From positions 310,001 through 374,000 of the forward strand of contig NZ_CP091740.1 in assembly GCF_022014595.1 (NCBI RefSeq): 64,000 bases of DNA. Direction: 5' to 3'. The DNA is from Solitalea lacus. Its GTDB lineage: Bacteria; Bacteroidota; Bacteroidia; Sphingobacteriales; Sphingobacteriaceae. Of the stretch, positions 18,669-27,809 are shown one piece after another. The position numbers and the translations under genes were made by a program. The notes beneath the pieces were generated by a model. It was not told the DNA's origin. It made no database searches and saw only the letters and a list, made by a program, of their open reading frames with translations. Numbering within the stretch: the first letter of the stretch is position 1; each line of letters starts with the position of its first letter.

Positions 18669-18886
18669 TGTATATTTAAGAGAGCTCGTTATTTATTAAA
18701 CAATATAAGTTAGGTAATGTTGATTTCACCAATCATAAAAGTATGGTTCCCTTTTGATGCAATCTTAATAGAAGTTTAAATCAGCATTATTGATGTCGAA
18801 ATAGTAGAGGTTTATTCGCCTAATTCAAAGCATAGTGAGGGGATGAGATCTTCCAATTCCAAAAGGGTTAAAATAGTCTGTATTGA
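18669..18886. other. intergenic region
   Basis: About 220 bases between rtcB and the remnant at 18887 with no recognisable gene, hairpin or repeat. It presumably holds the rtcB promoter. Confidence 0.4.
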
Positions 18887-19093
18887 ATTAGTTTTTTGGT
18901 GCCTTATTCTGCAGCTGATTCAAAAGGAATGTTATGTGGTATTTCAGTTGATTGGATATTAACTCAGGCAAAAGAAGGTGAAAGTGTAAGGAATGCAATT
19001 ATTAAAGAGCTTGCATCGACTAGAGCATACAACGCATGGGCAAGTACATATAAAGAAAAATATCACAAGGACTTTGAAGTCCGCTTTAAATAA
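18887..19093 (+). pseudogene. gene remnant, unidentified
   Basis: An open frame of 68 codons starting right after a TGA (18884-18886) and ending in TAA at 19091-19093. The only possible start is TTG at 18896. The translation is protein-like (GMLCGISVDWILTQAKEG, ELASTRAYNAWASTYKEKYH) but I do not recognise it. Lack of a good start and its isolation between rtcB and the phosphate transporter suggest the C-terminus of a lost gene. Confidence 0.35.
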
Positions 19094-19157
19094 AATCTTG
19101 ACGAATATTATAAATAATAAAAATGTGGTGTTTTTCAAGCCTTGAGTTTTGTCTATT

Positions 19158-19175
19158 AATTTTCAAGGGTTTTTA
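19158..19175 (+). repeat. short direct repeat, left copy (flanks phosphate transporter module)
   Basis: AATTTTCAAGGGTTTTTA here and AATTTTCAAGGGCTTTTA at 20955-20972 match at 17 of 18 positions in the same orientation. They bracket the transporter/DUF47 pair. Chance in AT-rich DNA is possible. Confidence 0.35.
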
Positions 19176-19251
19176 TTTTTGAGTAGAATTTTCCTGAACT
19201 CCTTATTCAAACTATGCTTTTTCTTAAATTAGAGGTTACGGGTCTATTGAA

Positions 19252-20286
19252 ATGGAATCAGCTCATCTCATATTAATTGTCGGAGTTTTGCTTGTGATGG
19301 TTTATGATTTCACCAATGGGTTTCATGATGCATCGGATATGATTGCCACTGCAATTGCCTCCATGTCAATGACTCCTAAGGTGGCAATTGTTTTAGTAAC
19401 TACATTTACTTTCATCGGACCATTTGCAGGCGGTGTTGCAGTGGCTGACACCATTGGAGAATTTGTTCGCATCAAGGGTGAATCGCAAATAATTGCACAA
19501 AGCATAACGATAGCAGGATTGCTTTCCGCCATCTCATTTAATCTCATCACCTGGAAACTTTCACTGCCGAGTTCATCGTCTACTTCGCTTGTAAGCGGAT
19601 TGGTAGGGGCAGGATTATTTGCACTTAACAGCAATCATATTCGTTGGGGATTTGCAGAATTGCTAAATGGCGAAATTACCGGTTTCATGAAAATCCTTGT
19701 CGGTCTATTTTTCTCTCCGCTTGCAGGATTTTTTGTAGGCTTCCTTCTAATCAAACTGATGATAAGATTGATGAGGAGACTAACTATCCAATCAAAGAAA
19801 TTTTTCATCGCATCGCAATACCTCACTGTGTCGTGGCTTGCATTTAGTCACGGTACAAACGATGCACAAAAAGGAATGGGAGTGCTATCGATGCTATTGC
19901 TTGCAAGTGGGGTTTATCCATCATTTCAGGTGCCTGCATGGGTGATTCTGCTTTGTGCATCTTCCATCACAGCAGGAACATTATTTGGAGGGTGGAACAT
20001 CATCAAAACCGTGGGCTTTGGTATCTACAAAGTAAAACTCGTTCATTCCATTGCCGACCAGGTCGGTTCTGCTTTTGTTATTCTTTTATCATCATTCATT
20101 GGCGCCCCTGTTTCAACCACCCAGGTAGTAACCACTACGTTGATGGGAGTGGGTGCTGGTGAAAGGCCGAAACATGTGCGATGGAATACGGCAAAATTAA
20201 TTGGAGTAGGATGGTTGTTCAATATTCCCTCCTGCATTTTACTGGGTGCTGTTTTTTGTTTTATTTTTATAAAGATATTTTCATAA
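19252..20286 (+). CDS. inorganic phosphate transporter, PiT family
   Basis: 344-residue polytopic inner-membrane protein. The two diagnostic duplicated signatures of the PiT family are visible: NGFHDASDMIATAIASMSM near residue 22 (usual GxNDxANA) and SHGTNDAQKGMG near residue 203, plus APVSTTQVVTTTLMG in the C-terminal half. PiT proteins import phosphate with protons or metal-phosphate. The DUF47/PhoU-like gene begins 6 bases after its stop, the standard pairing for this transporter. Confidence 0.93.
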   Translation: MESAHLILIVGVLLVMVYDFTNGFHDASDMIATAIASMSMTPKVAIVLVTTFTFIGPFAGGVAVADTIGEFVRIKGESQIIAQSITIAGLLSAISFNLITWKLSLPSSSSTSLVSGLVGAGLFALNSNHIRWGFAELLNGEITGFMKILVGLFFSPLAGFFVGFLLIKLMIRLMRRLTIQSKKFFIASQYLTVSWLAFSHGTNDAQKGMGVLSMLLLASGVYPSFQVPAWVILLCASSITAGTLFGGWNIIKTVGFGIYKVKLVHSIADQVGSAFVILLSSFIGAPVSTTQVVTTTLMGVGAGERPKHVRWNTAKLIGVGWLFNIPSCILLGAVFCFIFIKIFS

Positions 20287-20291
20287 GCACC

Positions 20292-20909
20292 ATGAAAAGT
20301 TTCTTAGAATATATCCTCCCGAAAGAGATTGATTTTTTTGGCAATCTTCATCATCAAAGTGAAATAACTAAGGAAGTGTTGGATACACTTCATAATATTT
20401 ACGTTGATATGTCAAAAACAAATGAGCAGTTGATTGCAAAAATTCAGGAAGCGAATAAAATGCGTATGAGTCATTTGGTTGAACTTAATTCGGTTATGAT
20501 TACACCAGTTGACAAAGAAGCGATAAGCCGTATTTATGTTGAGCTTGACTGGATTGTATTAAGTATTAAACATTTGAATATTGAAATTTCAGCACATCAT
20601 ATCTCTAACTTGAAGGAATATGAGAGAATGATTTTGTTGCTTAAAAAACAAATGATTAAGATGAACGATTGCTTTCTGAACTTGAAACAAAAAAAATATG
20701 GTGAGCTGCTGAGCATGGTAAATTCAATCATTAGGATGGATGACGAATTGATAAAAGAATATTCTGTGCAGGTATCAGTTCTGCTTCTGAAAGAAAATAT
20801 CAGAGACATTATACGGCACAAGGAAATTCTTACGCAACTGAAAGAAGTGAGTAAGCGAATTCATGTATGTGCAAACTCAATTGAGGATATCGTATTTAAA
20901 TTGAACTAA
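20292..20909 (+). CDS. DUF47 (PhoU-like) partner of the phosphate transporter
   Basis: 205 residues from ATG 20292, immediately behind the PiT gene; longer in-frame extensions upstream overlap that gene and are rejected. The sequence is almost all helix (FLEYILPKEIDFFGNLHHQSEIT..., ...VELNSVMITPVDKEAISRIY, ...LKENIRDIIRHKEILTQL), matching DUF47/PhoU-like proteins, which associate with and regulate PiT transporters on the cytosolic side. The TPVDKEAI segment is a typical DUF47 feature ('T(P)xDREDI'). No Pho-box-like regulatory site is visible. Confidence 0.88.
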   Translation: MKSFLEYILPKEIDFFGNLHHQSEITKEVLDTLHNIYVDMSKTNEQLIAKIQEANKMRMSHLVELNSVMITPVDKEAISRIYVELDWIVLSIKHLNIEISAHHISNLKEYERMILLLKKQMIKMNDCFLNLKQKKYGELLSMVNSIIRMDDELIKEYSVQVSVLLLKENIRDIIRHKEILTQLKEVSKRIHVCANSIEDIVFKLN

Positions 20910-20954
20910 ATAAGAGCTGAGCTCATTTAATTTTTAAAATGGAATTGGATGAAC

Positions 20955-20972
20955 AATTTTCAAGGGCTTTTA
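20955..20972 (+). repeat. short direct repeat, right copy
   Basis: Partner of 19158-19175, 17 of 18 positions identical; lies 46 bases behind the DUF47 gene. Confidence 0.35.
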
Positions 20973-21021
20973 GTTGAGAAAAACATTCTTTAGTTAATTT
21001 AGTTAACCTTTTATTTTAAAC

Positions 21022-22053
21022 ATGTCATTCAAAACATTTGGCAAAAAACCTTCGGGGAATCGCCTGTTAAAAATCAATAATTCACCTAATTATAAAGAAG
21101 GGGCGTTTAAAAACCTATCGAATACAGCCGTGATGACAGAAAAGGGTTCTATGGTGAAAACAATGATAGAGTTTTTGAACAAGCCAAAAAATACAACGCC
21201 GGAGAAGAAGCTTCCATCAATAAGAACAGATTTGAAGAATATAAAATCAGAAAATCCGGTAATTGTGTGGTTTGGCCATTCATCCTATTTTATTAAAGTA
21301 GAAGGTAAAGCTATTTTGGTTGATCCCGTTTTTAGCGGAAGTGCGGCTCCTTTTAGTTTAGGCGTAAAGAGCTTTGATGGCAGCGATGTTTATAAGGTGG
21401 ATGATTTTCCTGAAATTGACATGCTTATATTAACGCATGATCATTATGACCACCTGGATTTTGAGACGGTATTGAAACTAAAACCAAAGGTTAAGCAGAT
21501 CGTTACATCTTTGGGAGTGGGTTCTCATTTAAACTATTGGGGATTTAAAGAAGAGGCTATACATGAACTTGACTGGTGGGAAACTGCTGAAGTTATTAAA
21601 AATTTGATCATTACCGCCGCCCCTGCACGCCATTTCTCCGGACGCGGAATAAAAAGAGCGCAAACGCTATGGTCGTCATTTGTGTTACAAGTCGGCAAAT
21701 GGAAAATTTACATTGGGGCTGATAGCGGTTATGATACGCATTTTACAGAAATCGGAGAAAAATATGGTCCATTTGATTTGGCTATCCTTGAATCGGGGCA
21801 ATATAATTTAAAGTGGGCCGCCATACACATGATGCCAGAACAAACTGTTCAGGCTACTATCGATTTAAAAGCTAAAGTATTATTGCCTGTTCATTGGGGT
21901 AAATTCACGCTGGCGTTACATGCCTGGGACGAACCCATTGAAAGAGTATTAAAGGAAGCTGAAAAATTGAATGTGAAGGTTGCTACCCCTTTAATTGGCG
22001 AACCAATAGTTTTAGAAGAATGCTTACCTGACAAAAAATGGTGGCGATTTTAA
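21022..22053 (+). CDS. MBL-fold metallo-hydrolase (UlaG/NAPE-PLD-like)
   Basis: 343 residues of the metallo-beta-lactamase superfamily. The metal-binding THDHYDHLD is at about residues 138-146; a further histidine is in PARHFSGRG and the last in LPVHWGKF. The opening WFGHSSYFIKVEGKAILVDPVFSG is typical of the UlaG / N-acyl-phosphatidylethanolamine phospholipase D-like branch, and the GAD of YIGADSGY supplies the bridging Asp. Substrate unknown. No signal peptide. Confidence 0.87.
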   Translation: MSFKTFGKKPSGNRLLKINNSPNYKEGAFKNLSNTAVMTEKGSMVKTMIEFLNKPKNTTPEKKLPSIRTDLKNIKSENPVIVWFGHSSYFIKVEGKAILVDPVFSGSAAPFSLGVKSFDGSDVYKVDDFPEIDMLILTHDHYDHLDFETVLKLKPKVKQIVTSLGVGSHLNYWGFKEEAIHELDWWETAEVIKNLIITAAPARHFSGRGIKRAQTLWSSFVLQVGKWKIYIGADSGYDTHFTEIGEKYGPFDLAILESGQYNLKWAAIHMMPEQTVQATIDLKAKVLLPVHWGKFTLALHAWDEPIERVLKEAEKLNVKVATPLIGEPIVLEECLPDKKWWRF

Positions 22054-22136
22054 AGATGTTTGGATTGATTTTAGTTGGTTAAAACAAGGTTGAATTCAAC
22101 GCCACAATGTTTAATTAAATGGTAATTGCTTTTGTA

Positions 22137-22511
22137 ATGATTGATAGTAAGAATGTTAATAAATGGATTGTAATGCTTTTTAGTCTTTTTTTGACGGCAT
22201 GTTCGCCAAAAGTGACAGAAACGGGTAAGGCATCTTATTATGCTGATAACTTTGAAGGAAGAAAAACAGCAAGTGGAGAAAAATATTCTGCAGTAAAGTT
22301 TACTGCAGCGCACAAAACTTTGCCTTTTGGAACTAAGATAAAAGTAAAAAATCTAATTAATGGAAAAACAGTTAAGGTGGTAGTTAATGATCGAGGACCA
22401 TTTGTTGCTGGAAGAATTGTTGATTTATCGGGAGTTGCTGCTAATCAGTTGGGGTTAAAGTCGGCAGGTACTGCCCGCGTGGAAATAAAGTATAAAAAGA
22501 TCAAAAAATAA
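22137..22511 (+). CDS. rlpA: RlpA-family septal ring/double-psi beta-barrel lipoprotein
   Basis: 124 residues from ATG 22137; an ATG 18 bases earlier is less likely because it would add hydrophobic residues before the signal. The lipobox FLTACSPK precedes a DPBB domain with GKASYYADNFEGRKTASGE, AAHKTLPFGTKIKV and VVVNDRGPFVAGRIVDLS, which carries the catalytic-type Asp of RlpA-like lytic transglycosylases (cleave 'naked' glycan strands). There is no SPOR domain, as is common for short Bacteroidota members. Confidence 0.88.
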   Translation: MIDSKNVNKWIVMLFSLFLTACSPKVTETGKASYYADNFEGRKTASGEKYSAVKFTAAHKTLPFGTKIKVKNLINGKTVKVVVNDRGPFVAGRIVDLSGVAANQLGLKSAGTARVEIKYKKIKK

Positions 22512-22521
22512 ATATAAATAC

Positions 22522-22555
22522 AAAGCGGCCTGCAGAAATTTCTGCAAGCTGCTTT
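22522..22555. terminator. Convergent terminator hairpin
   Basis: 17-base arms (AAAGCGGCCTGCAGAAA / TTTCTGCAAGCTGCTTT) with two imperfect pairs, flanked by T-rich DNA, between rlpA and the convergent TPR gene. Confidence 0.7.
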
Positions 22556-22559
22556 TGCT

Positions 22560-23732
22560 TTATTTTTTATTACATCCGCACTCCCATCGGTATGAGTTGC
22601 TAAAATTTACTGTTATCTGAGAACCCGTGCTCGCCGGTTGAAAAATGGATGATTGCGGTTTAAGTGTTGCAAAATACCCTGAAAGCCACTTAATTTCACC
22701 AGTTTGCTTGTTGTAATTATAACGGCCGGTTTCGCCATTGTCTAACCAGCGGTAGGTCCCATCGGCTTTTAATTCAAAATTGCCCTTGTATATATTGCTG
22801 AATGTTGGTGCGCCAGCCTGAGCATTGTAGTTGCCGTTGTAAACAGTTTGTGTACAGGCATATTTTCCAAAGATCAGTACTCCTCCCCCTGTTTCCTTCG
22901 TCTTTGTGAAAGGCTTAATATTTCCAAAGGTCTCTTTATCTCTTTTTGCGCGGTATGCTACATGTTTTTTTTGGGCAATATCCGCATCAGTTCCATATCG
23001 GTTTTTTAAATGGGGGTTTAAACTGAAAGCCTTGTTTAAATAAGGCTTGGCTTCATTAGTTTTTCCCTGAGCTATCATCGAAATGGCCAGCAGATAATTA
23101 CTAAAACCGGTTTGCCCGTCAGCATTTACGGCTAACTCAAATTGAGTTTGCGCACTATGATAATTTCCACCCTCAAAATATTCAATTCCGCCAATAATGT
23201 TGTTTCCTGGAGTTAAAAATCGGGTTTCTTCGCCACCGGTAGCCTTTGAATATTTCATGCGTTCAATGTAGGCATCTAAGCCATCTTTAGAATCGTTTTT
23301 GGGAGACAAAGTGTCAGCAGGTTTTGGGGCAGTTGCCGGGAATTCTTTGTTGTAACAATCTTTTAAGGAAGGATTTAGATTGAAGGCTTTCTGTAAAAAT
23401 GCCTGCGCTTTTTGAGTCTTATACGTATCATTTTGCTTGATTAAACTAATGGCGTACATATAAGTAGCGAATGCATTGTCGCTTTGTTTGTTCATTGCAT
23501 CTTCAAACTTCCAGGAGGCTTCTTCATATTTTTTCAACTCATAATTTTCCCAGCCATACATAAATGATGACCCTGCTGTCATGAATGCAGTTTCTTCTCC
23601 TCTAACGGTTTGAGATTTTTTTAGACGATTAACATATTTTGTCAAGTCATCTTGGGCAAGAGCTGATGAATTTGAGAAAATGATTAGTAAAAAGCAAAAA
23701 AGTAATCGCGGTGTATTCATATAAGTTTTCAC
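22560..23732 (-). CDS. exported TPR-type protein with an internal duplication
   Basis: 390 residues with a signal peptide (LLFCFLLIIFSNSSALAQ); ATG at 23720 is an alternative start four codons later. Two repeated modules of about 105 residues follow: the first opens YVNRLKKSQTVRGEETAFMT, the second YIERMKYSKATGGEETRFLT, and each then holds a TPR pair (EEASWKFEDAMNK.../HSAQTQFELAVNA...) ending in LNPSLKDCYN / LNPHLKNRYG. A C-terminal beta domain (about 285-390) with GNFELKADGTYRWLDNG follows, ending in two Cys (ECGCNKK). The role is unknown; TPRs imply protein contacts in the periplasm. Confidence 0.7.
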   Translation of the reverse strand: MKTYMNTPRLLFCFLLIIFSNSSALAQDDLTKYVNRLKKSQTVRGEETAFMTAGSSFMYGWENYELKKYEEASWKFEDAMNKQSDNAFATYMYAISLIKQNDTYKTQKAQAFLQKAFNLNPSLKDCYNKEFPATAPKPADTLSPKNDSKDGLDAYIERMKYSKATGGEETRFLTPGNNIIGGIEYFEGGNYHSAQTQFELAVNADGQTGFSNYLLAISMIAQGKTNEAKPYLNKAFSLNPHLKNRYGTDADIAQKKHVAYRAKRDKETFGNIKPFTKTKETGGGVLIFGKYACTQTVYNGNYNAQAGAPTFSNIYKGNFELKADGTYRWLDNGETGRYNYNKQTGEIKWLSGYFATLKPQSSIFQPASTGSQITVNFSNSYRWECGCNKK

Positions 23733-23832
23733 TAGGTTAATAGGTTAATTAGTTAAAAGAAATGTTGTAGTATTTAACATTAGGATTTTCTTTTGTTTGA
23801 TAGATTTTCCCATTGAGATCATCATGATTCAA

Positions 23833-25173
23833 CTAAGGTTGGGCATCTAAGTGTTTTGCATCTAACTGCTTACTTGCTTTAGCGCCAAGGCTTTTCACTT
23901 TTTCAGCAGTAGTTATTAAACTTCCCCGACCAGTTGAAAGCTTATTGACCGCTTTGTCAAAAGCATTACGAGATTGATGTAAGTTCTTATCAATTTGCTC
24001 CATATCGCCAATAAAGCCAACAAATTTGTCATACATCTCACCGCTTAATCGTGCGATTTCCATTACGTTCCGGTTTTGCTTTTCCTGTTTCCATACCGAA
24101 GCAACCGTTCTAAGCGTTGCCAGTAGCGTACTAGGGCTTACAATCACTACTTTTTTATCCCAGGCATAACCGAATAAATCCTGATCAGTTTGAACAGCCA
24201 TGCTAAACGAAGATTCTATTGGAACAAACATCAATACAAATTCAGGAGCATTTAGGCCATTGAGTTGATGATAGTTCTTGTTGCTCAAGTCTATAATATG
24301 ATTTCGAATTGAACCAACATGTGAACGTCCAAACTTTTCACGGTCTTCTTCGTTTTCTGTATTAGTCCATTGCTCATAAGCTAGCAATGAAACTTTTGAG
24401 TCAATCACTAAATGTTTGTTTTCGGGAAGATGAACAATGACATCGGGAATATAGCGGTTTCCATCAGCGCCAACTAGGGTCATCTCGTGGGATTGTATGG
24501 TATAGTTTTCACCTTTTATTAACCCCGAACGCTCCAGTACTCGTTCCAAAATAAATTCACCCCAATTGCCTTGTTTCTTGGTGTCGGTTTTTAAAGCTCG
24601 GGCTAAATTATTGGCCTCCTCACTTATTTTTTGATTCAGCTCAAACAGTTTTTTGACCTCTTCTTTAAGGCTGATCTTATCTCGTAATTCCTGATCATAG
24701 GTTTTCTCCACTTTTTTCTCAAAGTCACTGATTTTTTCTTTTAAAGGATTAAGAAGCAAGTCAAGGTTTAGTTTATTCTGTTCTGTAAATTTCACGGATT
24801 TCTCTTCAAGCAACTTTCCGGCAATGTTTTCAAACTGAATTGTCAGCTTTTTATGCATATCTTGAATTTCGGCTTTTTGATCGTCAACCCGTAGTTGCTG
24901 GCTTTTTACGTTCTCGCGTAGTGCTACCAATTCAATACGGGTTTGTTGAGCAGCTTCACGTTCCTCATCAAGTTCGCGAACTAACCGACTACGATCTTCA
25001 CTATGCTGAGCCGATGATCGACTATTTTCTTCTGCTAGCAAGCGCGCCCGCTCCTCAAGTTTCGTTTTTTCCAAAGCAATTTTCTGGTACTTTTTGGAGC
25101 TAATAATAATTGAGATCGAATATGCTGCAAGTGAACCTATCAAAGTGCCTGTTAAAAGTGAGATGATATCCAT
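23833..25173 (-). CDS. rmuC: DNA recombination protein RmuC
   Basis: 446 residues: an N-terminal membrane helix (LLTGTLIGSLAAYSISIII), a long coiled coil (about 30-180, rich in E, R, K, Q), then the RmuC nuclease-like domain with GNWGEFILERVLERSGL, VDGNRYIPDVIVHLP-like text, VIDSKVSLLAYEQW and PSTLLATLRTVASVWKQEKQ. The Asp...Asp-Ser-Lys pattern matches the restriction-endonuclease-like core. RmuC limits inversions at short inverted repeats. It probably forms its own transcript. Confidence 0.93.
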   Translation of the reverse strand: MDIISLLTGTLIGSLAAYSISIIISSKKYQKIALEKTKLEERARLLAEENSRSSAQHSEDRSRLVRELDEEREAAQQTRIELVALRENVKSQQLRVDDQKAEIQDMHKKLTIQFENIAGKLLEEKSVKFTEQNKLNLDLLLNPLKEKISDFEKKVEKTYDQELRDKISLKEEVKKLFELNQKISEEANNLARALKTDTKKQGNWGEFILERVLERSGLIKGENYTIQSHEMTLVGADGNRYIPDVIVHLPENKHLVIDSKVSLLAYEQWTNTENEEDREKFGRSHVGSIRNHIIDLSNKNYHQLNGLNAPEFVLMFVPIESSFSMAVQTDQDLFGYAWDKKVVIVSPSTLLATLRTVASVWKQEKQNRNVMEIARLSGEMYDKFVGFIGDMEQIDKNLHQSRNAFDKAVNKLSTGRGSLITTAEKVKSLGAKASKQLDAKHLDAQP

Positions 25174-25356
25174 ATTAAAGTGAGGGGTGAAGTTTAAATA
25201 ACGTTCAAAGTTAATTTATAAGATTAAAAACAAGTTCAAGATAGTGTTATCGGAAAAAATGGCGTATGAAATGTAAAAATTTCAGGGTATTACAGGGGCT
25301 TTTCGCCATGGAATATTTTTTGACTAACTTAGTGAAAAAGATAAACCAAATAAGAC

Positions 25357-26043
25357 ATGTATTGGATTTTAATAGGAGGAACATTTTTAATTAGCATGCT
25401 TGTTAGCTGGCGCTTTAAAAGTAAGTTTAACAAGTATTCGAATGAACCGCTTTCAGCAGGATTAACCGGGCGTGATGTTGCTGAGAAAATGTTACGCGAT
25501 TACGGAATAACAGATGTTCAAGTTATATCAGTTGAAGGGCATCTGGGCGATCATTACAATCCGGCAAATAAAACAGTAAACCTTAGTCCTGATGTTTATC
25601 ATGGTGCTAGTGTGGCAGCAGCGGCTGTTGCAGCACACGAGTGCGGACATGCTGTTCAACACGCGAAAGCCTATGCTTGGTTAGGTTTTCGTTCGGCTAT
25701 GGTTCCAGTGTTAAGTGTGGCTTCACAATGGATGATGTGGATAATTATGGGAGGATTGATCTTGTTGCAAATGACACACAATCCTACCGTTTTATGGATA
25801 GGTATTGCCTTGTTTGCTGCTACTACCGTATTCAGCTTTGTAACCCTTCCAGTAGAGTTTGATGCCAGCAACAGAGCACTGGCTTGGCTTGACAATTCGG
25901 GAATAACCCGTTCTAGAGAGCATGAAGATGCTAAAGATGCATTATGGTGGGCTGCTATGACTTATGTGGTTGCAGCTTTAGGTTCACTTGCAACGCTGAT
26001 TTATTACATAATGATTGCAACAAGCGGAAGCAGAAGAAATTAA
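25357..26043 (+). CDS. zinc metallopeptidase, YugP family
   Basis: 228 residues with three to four membrane segments. The zinc motif HECGH is in VAAHECGHAVQHAKAY, near residue 94, and a further conserved LPVEFDASNRALAWL follows, all characteristic of YugP-like membrane peptidases (pfam Zn_peptidase_2). The role in the cell is not established; a membrane protein quality role is an inference. Confidence 0.9.
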   Translation: MYWILIGGTFLISMLVSWRFKSKFNKYSNEPLSAGLTGRDVAEKMLRDYGITDVQVISVEGHLGDHYNPANKTVNLSPDVYHGASVAAAAVAAHECGHAVQHAKAYAWLGFRSAMVPVLSVASQWMMWIIMGGLILLQMTHNPTVLWIGIALFAATTVFSFVTLPVEFDASNRALAWLDNSGITRSREHEDAKDALWWAAMTYVVAALGSLATLIYYIMIATSGSRRN

Positions 26044-26060
26044 ATAATATATATTGAATA

Positions 26061-26097
26061 AAAAGAGCGGCGTTTGATAATTCAAACCCGCTCTTTT
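26061..26097 (+). terminator. Rho-independent terminator
   Basis: AAAAGAGCGG...TTTGA / TCAAA...CGCTCTTTT hairpin with a small internal bulge and T-run, 18 bases after the YugP gene. Confidence 0.75.
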
Positions 26098-26158
26098 ATA
26101 TTTTGACAAAATGGTAAGTGCTAAATCAGCATTTTGCACCATTTGACTAATGTGCAGT

Positions 26159-26545
26159 CTAATTAAGCCTGTACGGGCAGACCAGTTGAAACTCAGGAAT
26201 GTTTACTTCAAAATGAGAGCCATCAAATAAACGGGTCATCTCGTAGGTTCCTTTCATAGTTCCCATTTCGGTGTTAAGGTTACAGCCTGATACATACTCA
26301 TGACTTTCCCCAGGCTCTATTACAGGTTGTTGTCCAACAACGCCTTCGCCTTCAACTTCGCGGTTCGTTCCGCTTGAGTCGAAGATGTACCAATGCCTGC
26401 GTAGCAATTGTACCGTATAATCTGTTAAATTTTCTATGGTGATTTTATAGGCAAACATAAAATGATTGTTTGCCGGATTTGAGTATTCCGGTTGGTATAC
26501 GGTTTCAACCGAAATTTTAACACCGTCTGTAATTTTAGTAACCAT
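26159..26545 (-). CDS. apaG: ApaG family protein
   Basis: 128 residues from the ATG at 26545 (MVTKITDGVKISVETVYQPEYSN), the usual ApaG start; an ATG 24 bases upstream would add eight residues and is less likely. The single fibronectin-type-III-like domain contains HFMFAYKITIENLT, LLRRHWYIFDSSG, EGVVGQQPVIEPGE and MKGTYEM. ApaG is linked to cobalt/magnesium tolerance and diadenosine tetraphosphate metabolism in enterobacteria; its biochemical role is still unclear. Confidence 0.93.
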   Translation of the reverse strand: MVTKITDGVKISVETVYQPEYSNPANNHFMFAYKITIENLTDYTVQLLRRHWYIFDSSGTNREVEGEGVVGQQPVIEPGESHEYVSGCNLNTEMGTMKGTYEMTRLFDGSHFEVNIPEFQLVCPYRLN

Positions 26546-26653
26546 ACCAGTGTTGTAAGTTTGGGGCAAATTAGAAAAAAAACTGTTTATACAAACAGAA
26601 AATTCTGCCTTCTATGTAAAAAATTAATAAACCTTATCAGGCTAAAGTATGCA

Positions 26654-27661
26654 TTATGCCAGCACTTCTGAGTAAACCGAATTTATTTCATCTAAAACCG
26701 CATTTATTTCATCAACTGAATTTAGAGAAACCAACTTATTACGAAGTTCTTTACTGTTCTGTAAACCTTTAAAATAGTTGGCATAATGTCTTCTCATCTC
26801 AAAAATTCCTACTTTTTCGCCTTTCCATTCTATTGATTTCATGAAGTGAGTACGGCAAACTTCTACTCGTTCTGCAATAGTTGGGCCCGTCAGAATTTCT
26901 CCAGTTTCGAAAAAGTGTTTGACCTCACGGAAAATCCATGGGTAGCCAATAGATGCACGACCAATCATAATTCCATCCACTTCAAATTCTTTCCTCCAAG
27001 CGAATGCTTTTTCAACTGAATCAACATCGCCGTTGCCAAAAATTGGAATTTCAATATTAGGATTTCGTTTTATTTCACGAATTAGTGTCCAGTCGGCTAC
27101 TCCCTTATACATTTGAGAGCGTGTACGGCCGTGAATCGTCAAAGCCTTAATGCCAACCTCTTGTAAACGTTCGGCAACTTCATACACATTTTTTGTGTTG
27201 TCGTCCCAACCTAAACGGGTTTTTACGGTAACAGGCAAATGGGTTGCCTCTACAACGGCTTTGGTCATCTTCACCATCTTGTCAATGTCTTGCAACAAAC
27301 TGGCTCCCGCTCCTTTACAAGCTACATTCTTTACCGGACAACCATAGTTTATATCAATAAGGTTAGGTTCTGCCTTTGTAGCGACAACAGTTGCTTCTCG
27401 CATGCTGTCAATATTGCTTCCGAAAATTTGAATGCCGATTGGGCGTTCATATTCAAAAATATCAAGCTTCTGAATACTCTTTGCAGCATCACGAATTAAT
27501 CCTTCAGAAGAAATAAACTCCGTGTACATTAAATCAGCTCCATTTTGCTTACACACGTAACGAAACGGCGGATCGCTCACGTCTTCCATAGGTGCCAGCA
27601 ATAAAGGAAACTCTCCTAATTCAATATTTTCAATCTTTACCAAAGCTTTAAATTTGCGCAA
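26654..27661 (-). CDS. dusB: tRNA-dihydrouridine synthase (DusB type)
   Basis: 335-residue FMN-dependent enzyme that reduces uridines in the tRNA D-loop. Visible are LLAPMEDVSDPPFR at the start of the TIM barrel, LIDINYGCPVKNVACKGAGASLL with the active-site Cys, VTVKTRLGWD, LTIHGRTRSQMYKG, GNGDVDSVEKA and GIMIGRASIGYPWIF. Assignment to the DusB subgroup is by overall resemblance to Bacteroidota Dus proteins. Confidence 0.93.
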   Translation of the reverse strand: MRKFKALVKIENIELGEFPLLLAPMEDVSDPPFRYVCKQNGADLMYTEFISSEGLIRDAAKSIQKLDIFEYERPIGIQIFGSNIDSMREATVVATKAEPNLIDINYGCPVKNVACKGAGASLLQDIDKMVKMTKAVVEATHLPVTVKTRLGWDDNTKNVYEVAERLQEVGIKALTIHGRTRSQMYKGVADWTLIREIKRNPNIEIPIFGNGDVDSVEKAFAWRKEFEVDGIMIGRASIGYPWIFREVKHFFETGEILTGPTIAERVEVCRTHFMKSIEWKGEKVGIFEMRRHYANYFKGLQNSKELRNKLVSLNSVDEINAVLDEINSVYSEVLA

Positions 27662-27809
27662 AAATACATATTTATGCCGACAGGGTCAATAACTTCAATG
27701 TTATTTGCCTGAAATAAAGCAAGTTGCAGCATTTTTGTTTGTTGTTTTGAGAAAGGAGGCAATGTTTTCTGTATAATGTTTTATCTTAAAGGAAATAATA
27801 ATTAACACG

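Noticed and set aside
20181-20291. N-terminal extension of the DUF47 protein
   Set aside because: It overlaps the PiT gene and translates that gene's DNA in another frame; the ATG at 20292 fits the family start.
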